Below, piece by piece: positions 17,935 to 27,592 of a stretch of 64,000 nucleotides of DNA (positions within the stretch are counted from its first letter, which is position 1; every line of letters starts with the position of its first letter). Under the pieces are notes generated by a model. It saw only the letters and a list, made by a program, of their open reading frames with translations, made no database searches and was not told the origin of the DNA. Position numbers and translations under genes: made by a program. Origin of the DNA: an uncultured Opitutaceae bacterium (GTDB lineage Bacteria > Verrucomicrobiota > Verrucomicrobiia > Opitutales > Opitutaceae). The stretch covers positions 2,923,627 to 2,987,626 of the forward strand of contig OX638348.1 of the NCBI GenBank assembly GCA_951813085.1, in the 5' to 3' direction.

Positions 17935-19566
17935 CTAGCCCTGATTCGGGATCGTCAGCCTAAAACACGTTTTCCCTTCGACGGATTCGACCAGAACCAG
18001 GTCTCCTCCATGCGCTCGAGCAAATTCCCGAGACAAATTGAGACCGAGGCCAAACCCATCAACGCTCCGGTTCCGAGCGCTATCCACCCGCGAAAATCGA
18101 TCGAATAGCCTTCGCTGCGATTCTACCGGAATCCCATCTCCCCCATTTGAGATTTCCAGACGCATCTCCGACTCGTCCACTGCAAGTTCTATACTCACCC
18201 AGGGATTGGAATCATCGTTGTACTTCAGGGCGTTGCTCAACAGATTCTGGACGATCTGCGTCACCAGCGAATCATCTACCGAAAGGGCTGTTTTCGAGTC
18301 TACATCGACTGAAAATCGAGTCTGAGCCGATTGCATTTCGAAGTCCTCAACCAGCTCGGCAATCAAAGACCCAACCTTCACCGGTTTTGCGGAAACGCTA
18401 ATTTGACCCGCATCCGCCTGAGCAAGCAGCAGCAGTCGGCGCGTAATACCGTGAAGCCGCTGCGTCTCCTCCAGCAACATCCCCAGGCGCCGTTGCTGCT
18501 CGCTATCGTCTGGGGCTTCCTGCAAGGCGCTTTCCAAGTGACCTTGCAGGATCGTCAACGGCGTTTTCAATTCATGAGCCGCATCCGCGCTAAAGCGAGT
18601 CGCTTGATTAAAGCTCCGCTCCAATCGCTCGAGCATGTCGTTGAACACTTGAATAAGTTCGGAAAATTCCCGATCTTCATTTCCGCGCGAAATGCGCTCG
18701 TCGAGCTTGGCGGCCGACATGCCACTTGCGGTAACCGTCAGCTTTCTAATCGGACTGATAGCGCGAGACGCAATAACCCACGCCCCTATCGCAACGATAA
18801 GCAGAGCGAACGGAGCGCTAATCAGGAAAGCGTTGCGCGCATGCGTCATTTCCCGAGCCACTTTACTAAGCTCTACACCGACCGCAACACTGTATCCAGA
18901 AAAAGGAAACACTCCGAACCTTATAGGTCCATCGGGGCCCATTCGCGTAGTCAAAATCGGAGGACCGGACGGGCGGATTCCTCGATCATCGGGCCGTATC
19001 ATAGGATCTCTTCCTCCTGGCCGACCACGATCTCCACCGGAATCTATAGCCCTTGGCGTATCAACGGAAATTGCGTTTTCGGGAGGACCGCGAGGGCCAC
19101 GGTCAGGATTAGGTGGCTCTCCCGTTTCCGGACCTTTGGGACCGCCTCCTCGACGGCGATTCGAATGGTGCCACCAATCCGATTGAACGAATCGGTCCGG
19201 CCTTTTCGGAGGAGCGAGTTCTCCCTCGGGAACCGGCAATGCTGCAACCAGCTCGTCCGATGGCCAGTACTCGGTTTGGAAGAAAACGGTTTCGTCTGCT
19301 CCATAAGCCAGAATGTGTACGTCCCCGTTGAAAATGCGTTGAGCAACGCGATCCGTCGCCTCGGCGAGCCGGATCCAGGACTGCTCATGCTTCGGGTGCG
19401 GAAACTCGCGAAAAGGCATTGTCCGCAAGCTTTGATCCACTGTGGATATCTTAATGACATACAATGCATAACGGCTCCCCAGGCCGAACGCGGCCAAAAC
19501 CGTTCCGCAGACGAGGATCGTCAGGGCTAGAATCTTGAACCGAAAGGACTGTCGAAAACGTTTCAT
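17935..19566 (-). CDS. Sensor histidine kinase with Gly/Pro/Arg-rich periplasmic segment
   Basis: 543 residues. Two transmembrane helices (near 10-30 and 250-270) flank a periplasmic domain. HAMP, the H-box (SADAAHELKTPLT), the N-box (NLLSNALKYN) and the G-boxes (GGDGIP, GFGLGLNL) follow. The periplasmic part contains a low-complexity stretch of ~65 residues (about 136-205) made of RGGGPKGP, DRGPRGPP and GDRGRPGGRDP units. This is unusual for a sensor. The gene overlaps the upstream response regulator by 4 bases (ATGA). The kinase core resembles metal-responsive CusS/CopS-type kinases. The nearby divergent EF-hand gene is a plausible target or ligand source. Confidence 0.92.
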   Translation of the reverse strand: MKRFRQSFRFKILALTILVCGTVLAAFGLGSRYALYVIKISTVDQSLRTMPFREFPHPKHEQSWIRLAEATDRVAQRIFNGDVHILAYGADETVFFQTEYWPSDELVAALPVPEGELAPPKRPDRFVQSDWWHHSNRRRGGGPKGPETGEPPNPDRGPRGPPENAISVDTPRAIDSGGDRGRPGGRDPMIRPDDRGIRPSGPPILTTRMGPDGPIRFGVFPFSGYSVAVGVELSKVAREMTHARNAFLISAPFALLIVAIGAWVIASRAISPIRKLTVTASGMSAAKLDERISRGNEDREFSELIQVFNDMLERLERSFNQATRFSADAAHELKTPLTILQGHLESALQEAPDDSEQQRRLGMLLEETQRLHGITRRLLLLAQADAGQISVSAKPVKVGSLIAELVEDFEMQSAQTRFSVDVDSKTALSVDDSLVTQIVQNLLSNALKYNDDSNPWVSIELAVDESEMRLEISNGGDGIPVESQRRLFDRFSRVDSARNRSVDGFGLGLNLSREFARAHGGDLVLVESVEGKTCFRLTIPNQG

Positions 19567-20234
19567 TCCTTCTTCATGCGATAGCCCACGCCCCTAACCG
19601 TTTCGATCAGCTTCTCCTCCCCCTCCTGATCAATCTTCTTGCGCAATCGCTGCAAGCACACGTCCACGATATTCGTGTTTGGATCGAAGTCATAACCCCA
19701 AACGTGCTCCAAAATTTGGGTACGCGTATAGACACGACCCGGAGATCGCATCAAGTACTCGAGCAAATTAAATTCGCGGGAGGTCAATTCGATCTCCCTT
19801 TCGCTGCGGCTCACTTCTCGAGTCGCTAAGTTCAATACAAGGTCATCGACCTGCTTTACATTGAGCTGGCTTCCCGTCGTCCGGCGATGCAATGCCTGCA
19901 GGCGAGCCACGAGCTCATCGATATAGAACGGTTTCGTCAGATAATCATCCGCTCCCAAGTTCAAGCCTTCCAGGCGTTCGTCCAATTCGCCTCGCGCCGT
20001 AGCCGCGATCACGGGCACGTTGTTCCCTTTCTGACGAAGGCTTTTAAGGATGCTCAAACCGTCACGCCCAGGAAGCATTATATCTAGAACGATCGCGTCA
20101 TAGCTTTGAGAAGTCGCCAAATAGAATCCGTCGTTGCCGTCCTCGGCCAGATCAACCGTGAATCCATGCTCCTTCAGCCCCTTCGTTACGAAGTCGGAGA
20201 TCTTCTTTTCATCCTCAACTAATAGAACTTTCAT
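19563..20234 (-). CDS. OmpR/PhoB-family response regulator
   Basis: 223 residues. The receiver domain has acidic residues at 7-9 (VEDE), phosphoacceptor Asp51 (IVLDIMLPGRDG) and the conserved Lys in LTKPF. A winged-helix DNA-binding domain follows (RVYTRTQILEHVWGYDFDPN, TVRGVGYRM). The sequence is close to the CusR/CopR group. It is the first gene of the operon with the histidine kinase, and the promoter region contains repeated TGTAATTT boxes that fit OmpR-type direct repeats. Confidence 0.94.
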   Translation of the reverse strand: MKVLLVEDEKKISDFVTKGLKEHGFTVDLAEDGNDGFYLATSQSYDAIVLDIMLPGRDGLSILKSLRQKGNNVPVIAATARGELDERLEGLNLGADDYLTKPFYIDELVARLQALHRRTTGSQLNVKQVDDLVLNLATREVSRSEREIELTSREFNLLEYLMRSPGRVYTRTQILEHVWGYDFDPNTNIVDVCLQRLRKKIDQEGEEKLIETVRGVGYRMKKE

Positions 20235-20312
20235 GATCTGGCCGACTCTGATGCGAGCCTTGTTATCTTGTTATCCTTTAAACTATTAGGCAGCGGATCT
20301 CAAGAATTGGTT

Positions 20313-20356
20313 TATTACAAATCTGTAATTTGCCAGCGACGCAAATTGTAATTTTC
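20313..20356. promoter_or_regulatory. Candidate response-regulator operator: repeated TGTAATTT boxes
   Basis: The divergent region between the regulator gene (minus) and the EF-hand gene (plus) holds TGTAATTTG at 20324 and TGTAATTTT at 20347, a 23-base period or about two helical turns. An inverted copy, TTACAAAT, lies just upstream, forming ATTACA-N4-TGTAAT. Direct repeats of this kind are typical OmpR-family targets. This is inference from pattern only. Confidence 0.45.
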
Positions 20357-20425
20357 TCGTGGTTTACTCGTTTGCATACACCGAAGCGCGAACAGCGCAA
20401 AGACAACAACACAAGGAAAGTTATT

Positions 20426-20899
20426 ATGAAAAAGAAAATTCTCGCAGCGAGCATCGCTGCGCTCGCCACCACAGCATTCACCGCCCAGGCTCAACCAGGG
20501 GGGAAAGCGCGCGGCGAACGACCCGATCCCGAGACAGTCGTAATCGACATCGTTTCGGAATACGATAACAATACAGACAATTTGATCGACGCAGTCGAAC
20601 TAGAGGCGGCCCTAATGGGGATGCACGAGAAACGCGCCGAGAGAATGGACGAACGCATGGGTGAGCGCGATGGCGATCGGGACCGTTCCCAACGCGGAGA
20701 GGGAAGAGATCGACGACGACCTGATCCCTCGCAAATCGCAGCTCGTCTCGTAGGCGATTTCGACGAGGACGGTGACGAAGCTTTGAATACAGAAGAACTT
20801 CATGGAGCGGTAAGCGCAATGGGTCCACGAGGACCTAGAGGGAAACGGGGACCCAAGGGAGATAACCGTCCTCGAGACCTGGCGCCCGATACGGAATAG
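20426..20899 (+). CDS. Secreted EF-hand protein with basic Gly-rich tail
   Basis: 157 residues from ATG 20426, preceded by AAGGAAAG at 20413-20419. A signal peptide ends near AQAQPGG. EF-hand loop 1 runs from Asp47 to Glu58 (DNNTDNLIDAVE). Loop 2 runs from Asp113 to Glu124, canonical except Glu at position 6. Between them is a strongly charged Arg/Glu/Asp stretch, and the end is RGPRGKRGPKGD-like. It probably binds calcium or another cation outside the cytoplasm. It is divergent from the two-component system, with putative regulator boxes between. The Gly/Pro/Arg style matches that of the kinase sensor segment. Confidence 0.82.
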   Translation: MKKKILAASIAALATTAFTAQAQPGGKARGERPDPETVVIDIVSEYDNNTDNLIDAVELEAALMGMHEKRAERMDERMGERDGDRDRSQRGEGRDRRRPDPSQIAARLVGDFDEDGDEALNTEELHGAVSAMGPRGPRGKRGPKGDNRPRDLAPDTE

Positions 20900-21026
20900 G
20901 CTGATCACAATCTAGGGATGGAAGGGAAGAGAGGAGGCCGCCAGATGGGAGGAACTGGCGGCGCCTCTCACCCACCCTTTGAACGTTGAAAGCATTTTTC
21001 ACACACAGACACATCACACATCAGGA

Positions 21027-21058
21027 ACGGACCCGGCTTTGGCTGGGTCCGTTTTCTT
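21027..21058 (+). terminator. Rho-independent terminator after the EF-hand gene
   Basis: ACGGACCCGGC (21027-21037) pairs with GCTGGGTCCGT (21041-21051 region), giving an 11-bp stem with one wobble and a four-base loop. TTTTCTTT follows. Confidence 0.85.
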
Positions 21059-21117
21059 TGGGATTGGACTTGCGCGATCGCTCCGCCGGCACAATTTCCA
21101 AATCTACGCCTCGCGAA

Positions 21118-21627
21118 ATGGACGCCGATCAAAAAGACAATCTTACTATAAAGAAGGCTTTGAGCTACGCAAATGGCTATAGAGAGCTCGGTATGCTGCA
21201 AGATGCGCTGGAAGAATTGGCAAAGATGCCTGACGCTCTGGCCGACCGGATCGAGATCCATCAAATGCGGCTCGCCATTCTATTCGATGCTAAAGATTGG
21301 CCGGCAGCAGAATGCGCAGCGAAGACCATCGCTCTGCGCGAGCCCGAAGATCCGGGAGCCATCGTCAATCTTGCATTCGCTACGCGCCGTTCGAAGTCTA
21401 TGCAAGAAGCGAAGCAAATTCTTCTGGCCGCTGTCGATCGATTCGCGAATGTCGCGATCATCCACTACAATCTCGCTTGCTACGATTGCGTCGATTCAAA
21501 TCTTGAAACCGCCAAGGAACGATTGGTGAAATCGATTTCGCTCGATCCCAGCTTTTTGGATACCGCCAAGAGCGACGACGATCTCAAGCCTCTGACAGAC
21601 TGGCTCGAAAATCTCGAAATCGCCTGA
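21118..21627 (+). CDS. TPR-repeat protein
   Basis: 169 residues from ATG 21118. The longer ORF from 20986 was rejected because it would run through the terminator hairpin. The protein is almost all helical, with tetratricopeptide-like repeats such as ALSYANGYRELGMLQDALEEL, AECAAKTIALREPEDPGAIVNLA and HYNLACYDCVDSNLETAKERLVKSI. The last matches the common small-TPR family in which a repeat is followed by LDPSFLDTAKSDDDLKPL. No signal peptide; probably a cytoplasmic scaffold. It converges with dnaX, and the exact function is unknown. Confidence 0.75.
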   Translation: MDADQKDNLTIKKALSYANGYRELGMLQDALEELAKMPDALADRIEIHQMRLAILFDAKDWPAAECAAKTIALREPEDPGAIVNLAFATRRSKSMQEAKQILLAAVDRFANVAIIHYNLACYDCVDSNLETAKERLVKSISLDPSFLDTAKSDDDLKPLTDWLENLEIA

Positions 21628-21701
21628 GCGATTCTCGACAAGGATAGAATGCGACGTGCCGGCGCGTTTTCTTTCTCAGCGAGCGTCAAGCAACGCTACC
21701 C

Positions 21702-22048
21702 TTACCGAATCTCCTTCGGATCGATGCGCTTCACTTTTTCAAGCTTGGCTCGAAAGAGCTCATCCATCAACGCCTTGGTCCGATCTGGAATCGTCTTTTC
21801 TACTTCCTCCAAGGAAGGGAGCGGACGTTCATCTTTTAAGGATGCCTCGCTCGTATCGCCGATTTCAGAATCCTCTCCAACATAGGCAGCCATCTCTTCT
21901 GGCGAAGGAGCATCGTCGACGGCAATGGGAACTTCTTCAGGATCCGACAGGCTCGCCTCGTCGGGAGCGTTCATCTCGAGATTCGACTCGGATACAGGTT
22001 CTTCAATAACCTGAACAGGATTCGACGATGCCTCCTTTGAACTAGGCG
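21702..22048 (-). CDS. dnaX: Tau-specific C-terminal extension of DnaX (shifted frame)
   Basis: After the A10 run the -1 frame (one extra A) is open for ~120 codons: [13 protein letters not shown], then an acidic linker with many Glu, Asp and Pro, then a basic helix (ALMDELFRAKLEKVKRID). An acidic linker plus a short C-terminal helix is what a tau-type extension looks like. The part from 21974 down also has its own internal ATG, but no good ribosome site. It is expressed only if slippage occurs, or if the run is really 11 bases long. Confidence 0.65.
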
Positions 22049-23188
22049 CTAAGGCTTTTTTTTTTCGTCGGGCAAGCTACCCGCTAGGGTTGAAAGCTCT
22101 CGGATCAATCCGTCGATGGCGCGAGCGCGGCAATGCTCGGACGCCTTGAGCAGGGCGACTTCGAAATTCACCTTCTCATTCAAGCCAAATTTCAATCCAC
22201 TTTCGCTTTCCCTCAGACTATCGAGAAGACGCGTAAGCGATTCAGTACTCATCGAAGCGCCTAGGCTAGAATCAGTTCCTCCCGCTTTGACGGCATTGAG
22301 CAGCGCTTCGCGCACTCGAGCTTGTAAATCCACTAGGGCGCGAAAAAAGTCGCGGCCAGAAGCATCGAATTCGTCTACGAGCTCAATGAGCCGAGCATGA
22401 TCTCCCGTCGCGATGGCTGAAGCTAACGCTGTCGTCTGCTCAACGCCGATCAATCCGTAAACCTGCAGCACATCTTCCTCGGCAATCGCGCTACCGCAGA
22501 AAGCGATCATTTGATCGAGAATCGACTGCGAGTCGCGCATCCCTCCGTCCGCCATTCGAGCGATCGCTTCAAGGGCGGCATCTTCCGCCGAGATCCCCTC
22601 CTGCTCGCAAATGTATGCGAGGCGATCCTTGATTAGATTCTCTGGTATCGGCTTGAGGTCAAAACGCTGGCAGCGCGAAACAATAGTCGGGAGCACCTTG
22701 TGGGCTTCCGTGGTCGCGAATACGAATTTCACGTGCTCAGGCGGTTCCTCCAGGATTTTCAGCAACGCGTTGAACGCGGCAGTTGAAAGCATGTGCACTT
22801 CGTCGATGATATAGATCTTGAAGCGCCCCTGGCTGGGCGAATACTGAGCGTCCTCTCGCAAGTCGCGCACTTGCTCAACACCGTTGTTGGAAGCGCCATC
22901 AATCTCTAGGACGTCCATGCAAGAGCCATCCATTATGGATTTGCAGATTTCGGAATCTGCCGGTGGATCCGCCAAGGGGCCTCCCTCGCAGTTGAGGCAC
23001 TTGGCAAAAAGGCGCGCCGTAGTCGTTTTTCCAGTACCTCTCGGTCCTACGAATAGATAGGCGTGAGCAATTCGGTTTTGCTCGATCGCATTTTTCAGGG
23101 TACGCACCACATGATCTTGCCCGACGAGATCGTCGAACGACTGAGGTCGCCACTTTCGAGCAATTACTTGGTACCCTACTGAAGACAT
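22049..23188 (-). CDS. dnaX: DNA polymerase III subunit gamma/tau, gamma-like product
   Basis: 379 residues in the main frame. It is the clamp-loader ATPase of the replicative polymerase. Visible are the [19 protein letters not shown] start, the Walker [12 protein letters not shown], the zinc-site cysteines (CLNCEGG, SEICKS), the [22 protein letters not shown] box and the SRCQRFD sensor. The frame ends with KKKP and TAG right after an A10 run, leaving a typical gamma-length protein. The gene follows the SRP RNA on the same strand, an arrangement also known in Bacillus (scr-dnaX). Confidence 0.93.
   Translation of the reverse strand: MSSVGYQVIARKWRPQSFDDLVGQDHVVRTLKNAIEQNRIAHAYLFVGPRGTGKTTTARLFAKCLNCEGGPLADPPADSEICKSIMDGSCMDVLEIDGASNNGVEQVRDLREDAQYSPSQGRFKIYIIDEVHMLSTAAFNALLKILEEPPEHVKFVFATTEAHKVLPTIVSRCQRFDLKPIPENLIKDRLAYICEQEGISAEDAALEAIARMADGGMRDSQSILDQMIAFCGSAIAEEDVLQVYGLIGVEQTTALASAIATGDHARLIELVDEFDASGRDFFRALVDLQARVREALLNAVKAGGTDSSLGASMSTESLTRLLDSLRESESGLKFGLNEKVNFEVALLKASEHCRARAIDGLIRELSTLAGSLPDEKKKP
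22056..22065 (-). promoter_or_regulatory. A10 slippage site in dnaX
   Basis: Ten As on the coding strand, read GAA AAA AAA AAG CCT TAG. The run contains the A-AAA-AAG heptamer. Adding one A in RNA, or a -1 ribosome slip, replaces the stop with a 120-codon extension. In Thermus an A9 run gives the same gamma/tau switch by transcript slippage; in E. coli A-AAA-AAG gives it by ribosomal frameshift. Confidence 0.65.
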
Positions 23189-23295
23189 AGACTAATTCTG
23201 AAAAAGACTACCCACGAACCGATCGAACTGTCTCGAACTATGGATTCTTGTACAATCACAAATTCAAACGAAACGCGCATTCGCAGATTAAAAAA

Positions 23296-23412
23296 GGTGG
23301 CCAGGCGACCTACGGCGCATGTGGAGCGTGACTACCGTTGCTACCTTCCGGTCCTGGCGGAGTTTGCCCGTTCCATCATCGCATAGGACCTAGCCGGCGA
23401 AAAACCTGGCGC
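23296..23412 (-). ncRNA. ffs: Signal recognition particle RNA, small bacterial type (4.5S)
   Basis: On the minus strand the conserved SRP core CCAGGACCGGAAGGTAGCA is present, with the GGAA tetraloop at 23344-23351, and is followed by the matching TGCGCCGTAGGTCGCCTGG strand. The 5' segment GCCAGG (23410-23405) pairs with CCTGGC (23306-23301) to close the helix. The molecule ends in a run of six Us (23295-23290). The length, ~117 nt, fits the small 4.5S class. It pairs with Ffh in co-translational membrane targeting. It lies just upstream of dnaX. End points are estimated from pairing. Confidence 0.88.
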
Positions 23413-23485
23413 CGAATTCAATCAGATCAATCTCAAAAACGATCAATCAGGCGGAAACCTCAGTTTTATATTTAAAGGCAAGGAT

Positions 23486-24218
23486 TCAATCGGACAATTC
23501 GGACGCGGGCGATCCCTCCTCTGATTTGATCGGATCGAAGTAATAGCGCCGTTGATTCAGCTCGACCTGGATCTCCAGGGAGTCCAATTGAACAGGTGGT
23601 TTCAGAATCGCCAAAGTCCCGACGTCTGGATGGGCTCGAAAACCCGTGGAATAGACGATCTTCCATTCATCGGCCATACGCACCGCAAATTCGAAGGGCA
23701 CCTCGTCGATCGCCTCCAAAGCCCGGCTCCAGCGTCAAGGTTCGTTCCCCTACCCGAGCGAGCAAAGGCGGGACCGCCAAATTGAGGAATCGCAAATGCC
23801 CAGCCTCGAACTCTCCAGGACTCTCGTCCGCCACAAAAACGGTGTAGGGAAGATTCCTGAGGCTGTCTCGATTCGCGATGACAACGAGGAATGCTCGAGA
23901 CTCGATACTCTCGATATCGCCGACCGCGATGGTCTCTTCCTGCTCGCGCCCCTGTTCATCCTGAAACACGCGCAGGAACGCGATTTCTGATTGGTCCTCG
24001 GGCACCGCGTAAACCCGAGTGCGCCCATAAGGGTCGAACTCTATGGCCTCTCTTTCATCGTTCGCGTTGTAAAAATAGATTTCCTGAAAAAAATCGTTCC
24101 CAAATGCTCGGGCAGTGAATTGGATACGGGGTTCCTCCTCCAATTCCTGGGCCCACCCTAGGACTGTTCCGAATAACATCAAAATAAAAGTATACGTAAT
24201 TTGGATACAAATTTTCAT
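23486..24218 (-). pseudogene. Secreted protein of unknown function, last gene of the pseudopilin operon (frameshift)
   Basis: The ATG at 24218 overlaps the stop of the previous gene by four bases. A signal peptide ends near GWAQELEEE. The rest is beta-rich (FTARAFGNDFFQEIYFYNANDE, AIEFDPYGRTRVYAVPEDQ, VFVADESPGEFEAGHLRFLN), which I do not recognise. As read, the frame goes wrong near 23718-23726. One missing base there would join it to EAIDEVPFEFAVRMADEWKI and onward, ending at 23486, ~243 residues in all. Its place in the operon suggests an extracytoplasmic partner of the pseudopilins. Confidence 0.65.
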
Positions 24219-26646
24219 ATCTCGTCACCCGTCAACCACCGAAAGGCGATAACGCGGTACTCCCGGCCATAATTTCCAGGAGTATTCAAGGTTGGCAACA
24301 TGGGGTCTTGATTACCGGGAGTCACGTCGTATTCGGTCTCATCTTTAGCGTGCACGCGCTGCACGATCACTTCGCAATACGCTCTCACCACCGTTTTTGT
24401 CGCATCGAAGGGGTTTACGGAGTCGCCATAAGCTCGGATGACGAACGTATCGCTACGAGCGGACAAGAAAGGAGCGATCGCCGCCAATACGTCTTGCTGG
24501 GTCAAGAAGCTGGAGGCGTAGGCCAGTTCCGTCAATGGATCCGCTAAGTCGGTTCGAACAGCGTCATTCAGACCAGCGGCTGCGATAGCTCCTTCAATGA
24601 CGCCTGAATCCACGAAATCCTCAAGGCTCACGAACGGACCAACCGTACCAGACAGCGCTTGGCGACGGGTGCGGATCAATTCAACTATCTCAGTCGCCAG
24701 AGTCTCCACTTCCGCATCCGTCAGGGAGCGCATCCCCTTGCGGAAGAACTCGCGTGACTTTCCAAGATCGGACATGTCGTAGGAGCCAAGCCAGGTTTCC
24801 TCAGCGGTTTGCCCGAAGCGCAGGAATTGATATTCGCCAGTTACATCCACTTCGCTTTGCCCGGCTACCGGAGTAGAGCCCAAAGGATCGTCATAGGCCC
24901 AATTCCCCAATCGTACCCCTTTCAAAAGCGAAGCCCAAGCTTCTATCGATGTGGAGTTCACATTGAACGCCCCCTCCAGATAAAGGTGCTCTGCGGAGTC
25001 GGGGTCTTGCAGATCTCCGATCGCCGTTCCTTGAACCGGTTGCATTCGACTATTCGGCAGCGGCGCAGAAGGCGTCCATGTCGTCGTTCCCTGCGGGACA
25101 GTGGAAAGGAAGAAGCGGTCGAATACTTCGTTGATGGGAGCCACAGGACTGATGCTCGCATCAGACGCTCCCAAATGCGCCTTCAGTCCCGATGGGAATT
25201 CCGCCATTTGCAATGCGCCAAGAGAGAGGAATTCCTGACGCGGCAGTCCAAGCAACGGAATGTTGTTTTCGATAGAAGCGTCAGAATTGTAGCCCAGCAA
25301 ATCCGTGACTGAGCTTTGGATCGTCGAATTCGAAAAGGGATTGTCCCCACCCGGGTATTCGAAAAAGAACATCGACGCAGGAACATACCCCGGAGGCGCT
25401 GGATTCGGGTCACGGTACTGGCAATGGGGGGAGGTTCTGGAGCCGTTTCGAGATCTTTCGCCGACATACGAATCACCAAGTGGAATTCAGAAATCACCGG
25501 TGAGATATTAGGCGTCGGGCCACCCCCTCCAAACGTCGTACCCGCAGCGATCGGATAGGAACGCGTTAATTCAGTGGGCGATGTAAAAGCGATATCGGCA
25601 ACATTCAGGTAAGGCATCAAGTAATTATTCACTAGATCGTCTACCCCCGTATCTCCCGTATTCACCAAATGAATATCGGATAAATCCTCTCTCAATCCCC
25701 CTCTTACCGTATCCGCGAGCAACCCGATCGATGTCCCAGTATAGTCATGAAATCGACGCAGCACATCATTTTGCGTAAACGTCCCCAGGAACGACAATCC
25801 TGGATTCTCCTCTTGCCGCAGCACGAGCTCGCTTACGATCGAATCTATCCGCGCATTCGTCGCATCCACTGCCCGTCCATCCACTTCAAGCAGATAGCGC
25901 TGAACGAGCATTTGTTTCAACCGAGCATGCTCGTCTGTCGGAGAACCCGCATTATCGTAGCCGTCGTGAACGATCCCGGAATGCAGATCTTCAGAAGATA
26001 GCTGGCTTTGACCCCGTTGTCGCCCACCCAATACGCGTAATGGCCGACCGTTGCTTGCTTAGAGGTCGCCAATCCGACGATGTTGTCGGACAGCAGCGGT
26101 TCCTTAGGCACCCAAACATCATGATTGGTCTGTCCGCTGGAGGGTGTCTCTGGCTTGGCGGTTCCCGCTCCCACCAGCTTTACCAATTCCGAGGACACTC
26201 CTGTCGCTGGCAAACGGATCCGCGTCTTGCATGCCCGTATCGATCGTATAGGTCGCGTCCAAGGGTCGAGTGACGAGCCATCTCGGCGCATCGGACGTGT
26301 TGTCATTGTCCCAGGCACCTGTCCAAAACGGCTGGTACACGCCGCTCGTCCCAGGAGAGTTGGCATCGTTGAAATCATCATCCGCAGGAACGCGGGCACC
26401 GTCTGCTATCGCCGTTATCCTCTGGTCCGGACCCGTGAGGGTTTGCAGGTCGCCTATCGCCATTTGCAAGGCAAGACGCGCATTCGCTCGGGCAACCCTC
26501 AATCCCTGATCGTATTGGCTGGAAGCCGTTTCTACTTGCGTTAGCGAAACCAGCGACAGCCCCAGAAGCAAAACAATGCTCGCCAGGGAGAATACAAGTA
26601 TCAAGGCGAAGCCCTTTCGATTTCGAAATCGAACCAATCCCTTCAT
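24215..26646 (-). pseudogene. Verru_Chthon cassette protein A-like / GspK-PilX-like large pseudopilin, three frameshifts
   Basis: Start at ATG 26646, one base after the stop of the previous gene. The N-terminus (RKGFALILVFSLASIVLLLG) is the GspK/PilX type of prepilin signal, lacking the canonical Glu5. The large exported region then runs through three frames: DADPFA to TGVSSELVK (~26200, one base extra), KASYL to SSEDLHSGIVH (~25995, one base missing) and APEPPP to HCQYRDPNPAP (C6 run at 25426-25431, probably one C lost). The restored protein is ~810 residues. Cassette A members are the large, poorly understood component of this verrucomicrobial prepilin set. Confidence 0.72.
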
Positions 26647-26647
26647 G

Positions 26648-27592
26648 CTACAATCCGCTCCTCCCTCGAACAACGATGTAGCGTCTATAAAGACGTGAGT
26701 TATTCTCGACGATTTCCTCCCAGGTCGCGTTGCTCCCTCCCTCTTCCATCACAGAGATTTCGTCGGCCCCATTCTGGCTTAGCACGCGAATGAACACCTC
26801 GACGACATCTGGATAGCGATCTCCATAAGTTGCACCCACAAACGTGGATCCTTGGTGCTGCAGCGTTGAAGGGATCGTAGTTTCCAGTCGACTAGACGAA
26901 TTTGCCGGGAAAATCAATCGCAGCCCATCCGGAGCATCCACATCGCTTGGATCCGGGTAGTCTGGCGAGCTGGCTGGTTCATAAATATAGAGCCGTACCC
27001 CAAAATCCACTACGTTTACCGCGAGTATATTCGATCGCGTGATTGCTGACGCCCCTCCTCCTGTGGTGTACACGGACGAGGACAGGTTCATTCCGTATGT
27101 CTGGATATTGTCCACCGTATCTTTGGCGAGCGTGGCGTTGCGATAGAGCATGTACCGAGGAGTGCCCACGGAATCTCGTATGGTGGATCGGATTATTTGG
27201 TAACCCACCGCGTTAAGCGTGGGTGACGCCGTAATAAGCCGGACCCAACAGCCCGCCCACCCGTATTCATGATTCGCTGTATCGAATCCGGACGAGATCG
27301 GTCTCCCCGCCGACGCGCCTTCCCACTTCGAGCCCGTGTTTGAATCGTCTCCCAATACGTCTACAGCGAACATATGGTCGGACCCTTCCAGGAAATAGGC
27401 CGACTCGAAATCGCGCGCGATTATGTCGAGAGCCGCGCGGGCCTCGGTCTCCCGAGCTACAGAATCTCCAAAATTGTCCCAGGCATTCGCAAAGTCGCGA
27501 CCAATGGAAATAAAGAAAAACCCGATCACCGCCGTCACTGCAAGGGCGACTACCAGTTCAATCAACGTAAAGGCTTTTCTCACTGAATTCAT
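26648..27592 (-). CDS. Verru_Chthon cassette protein C-like / GspJ-type pseudopilin
   Basis: 314 residues. The type IV prepilin signal is KAFTLIELVVALAVTAVIG, with Glu5 after the cleavage site. The long C-terminal domain, with EARAALDIIARDFESAYF just after the helix, is the PilW/GspJ pattern. It starts inside the stop of the preceding gene (4-base overlap) and is followed after one base by the A-like gene. It is probably a minor pseudopilin at the tip of a secretion or pilus-like fibre. Frame intact. Confidence 0.8.
   Translation of the reverse strand: MNSVRKAFTLIELVVALAVTAVIGFFFISIGRDFANAWDNFGDSVARETEARAALDIIARDFESAYFLEGSDHMFAVDVLGDDSNTGSKWEGASAGRPISSGFDTANHEYGWAGCWVRLITASPTLNAVGYQIIRSTIRDSVGTPRYMLYRNATLAKDTVDNIQTYGMNLSSSVYTTGGGASAITRSNILAVNVVDFGVRLYIYEPASSPDYPDPSDVDAPDGLRLIFPANSSSRLETTIPSTLQHQGSTFVGATYGDRYPDVVEVFIRVLSQNGADEISVMEEGGSNATWEEIVENNSRLYRRYIVVRGRSGL

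Noticed and set aside
18331-19530. A 399-codon plus-strand ORF opposite the histidine kinase gene
   Set aside because: Composition is Arg/Ser/His-rich without any domain, and the opposite strand encodes a complete kinase with all motifs.
20986-21117. Longer N-terminus for the TPR protein
   Set aside because: It would be translated through a strong terminator hairpin, and the added residues have no TPR character.
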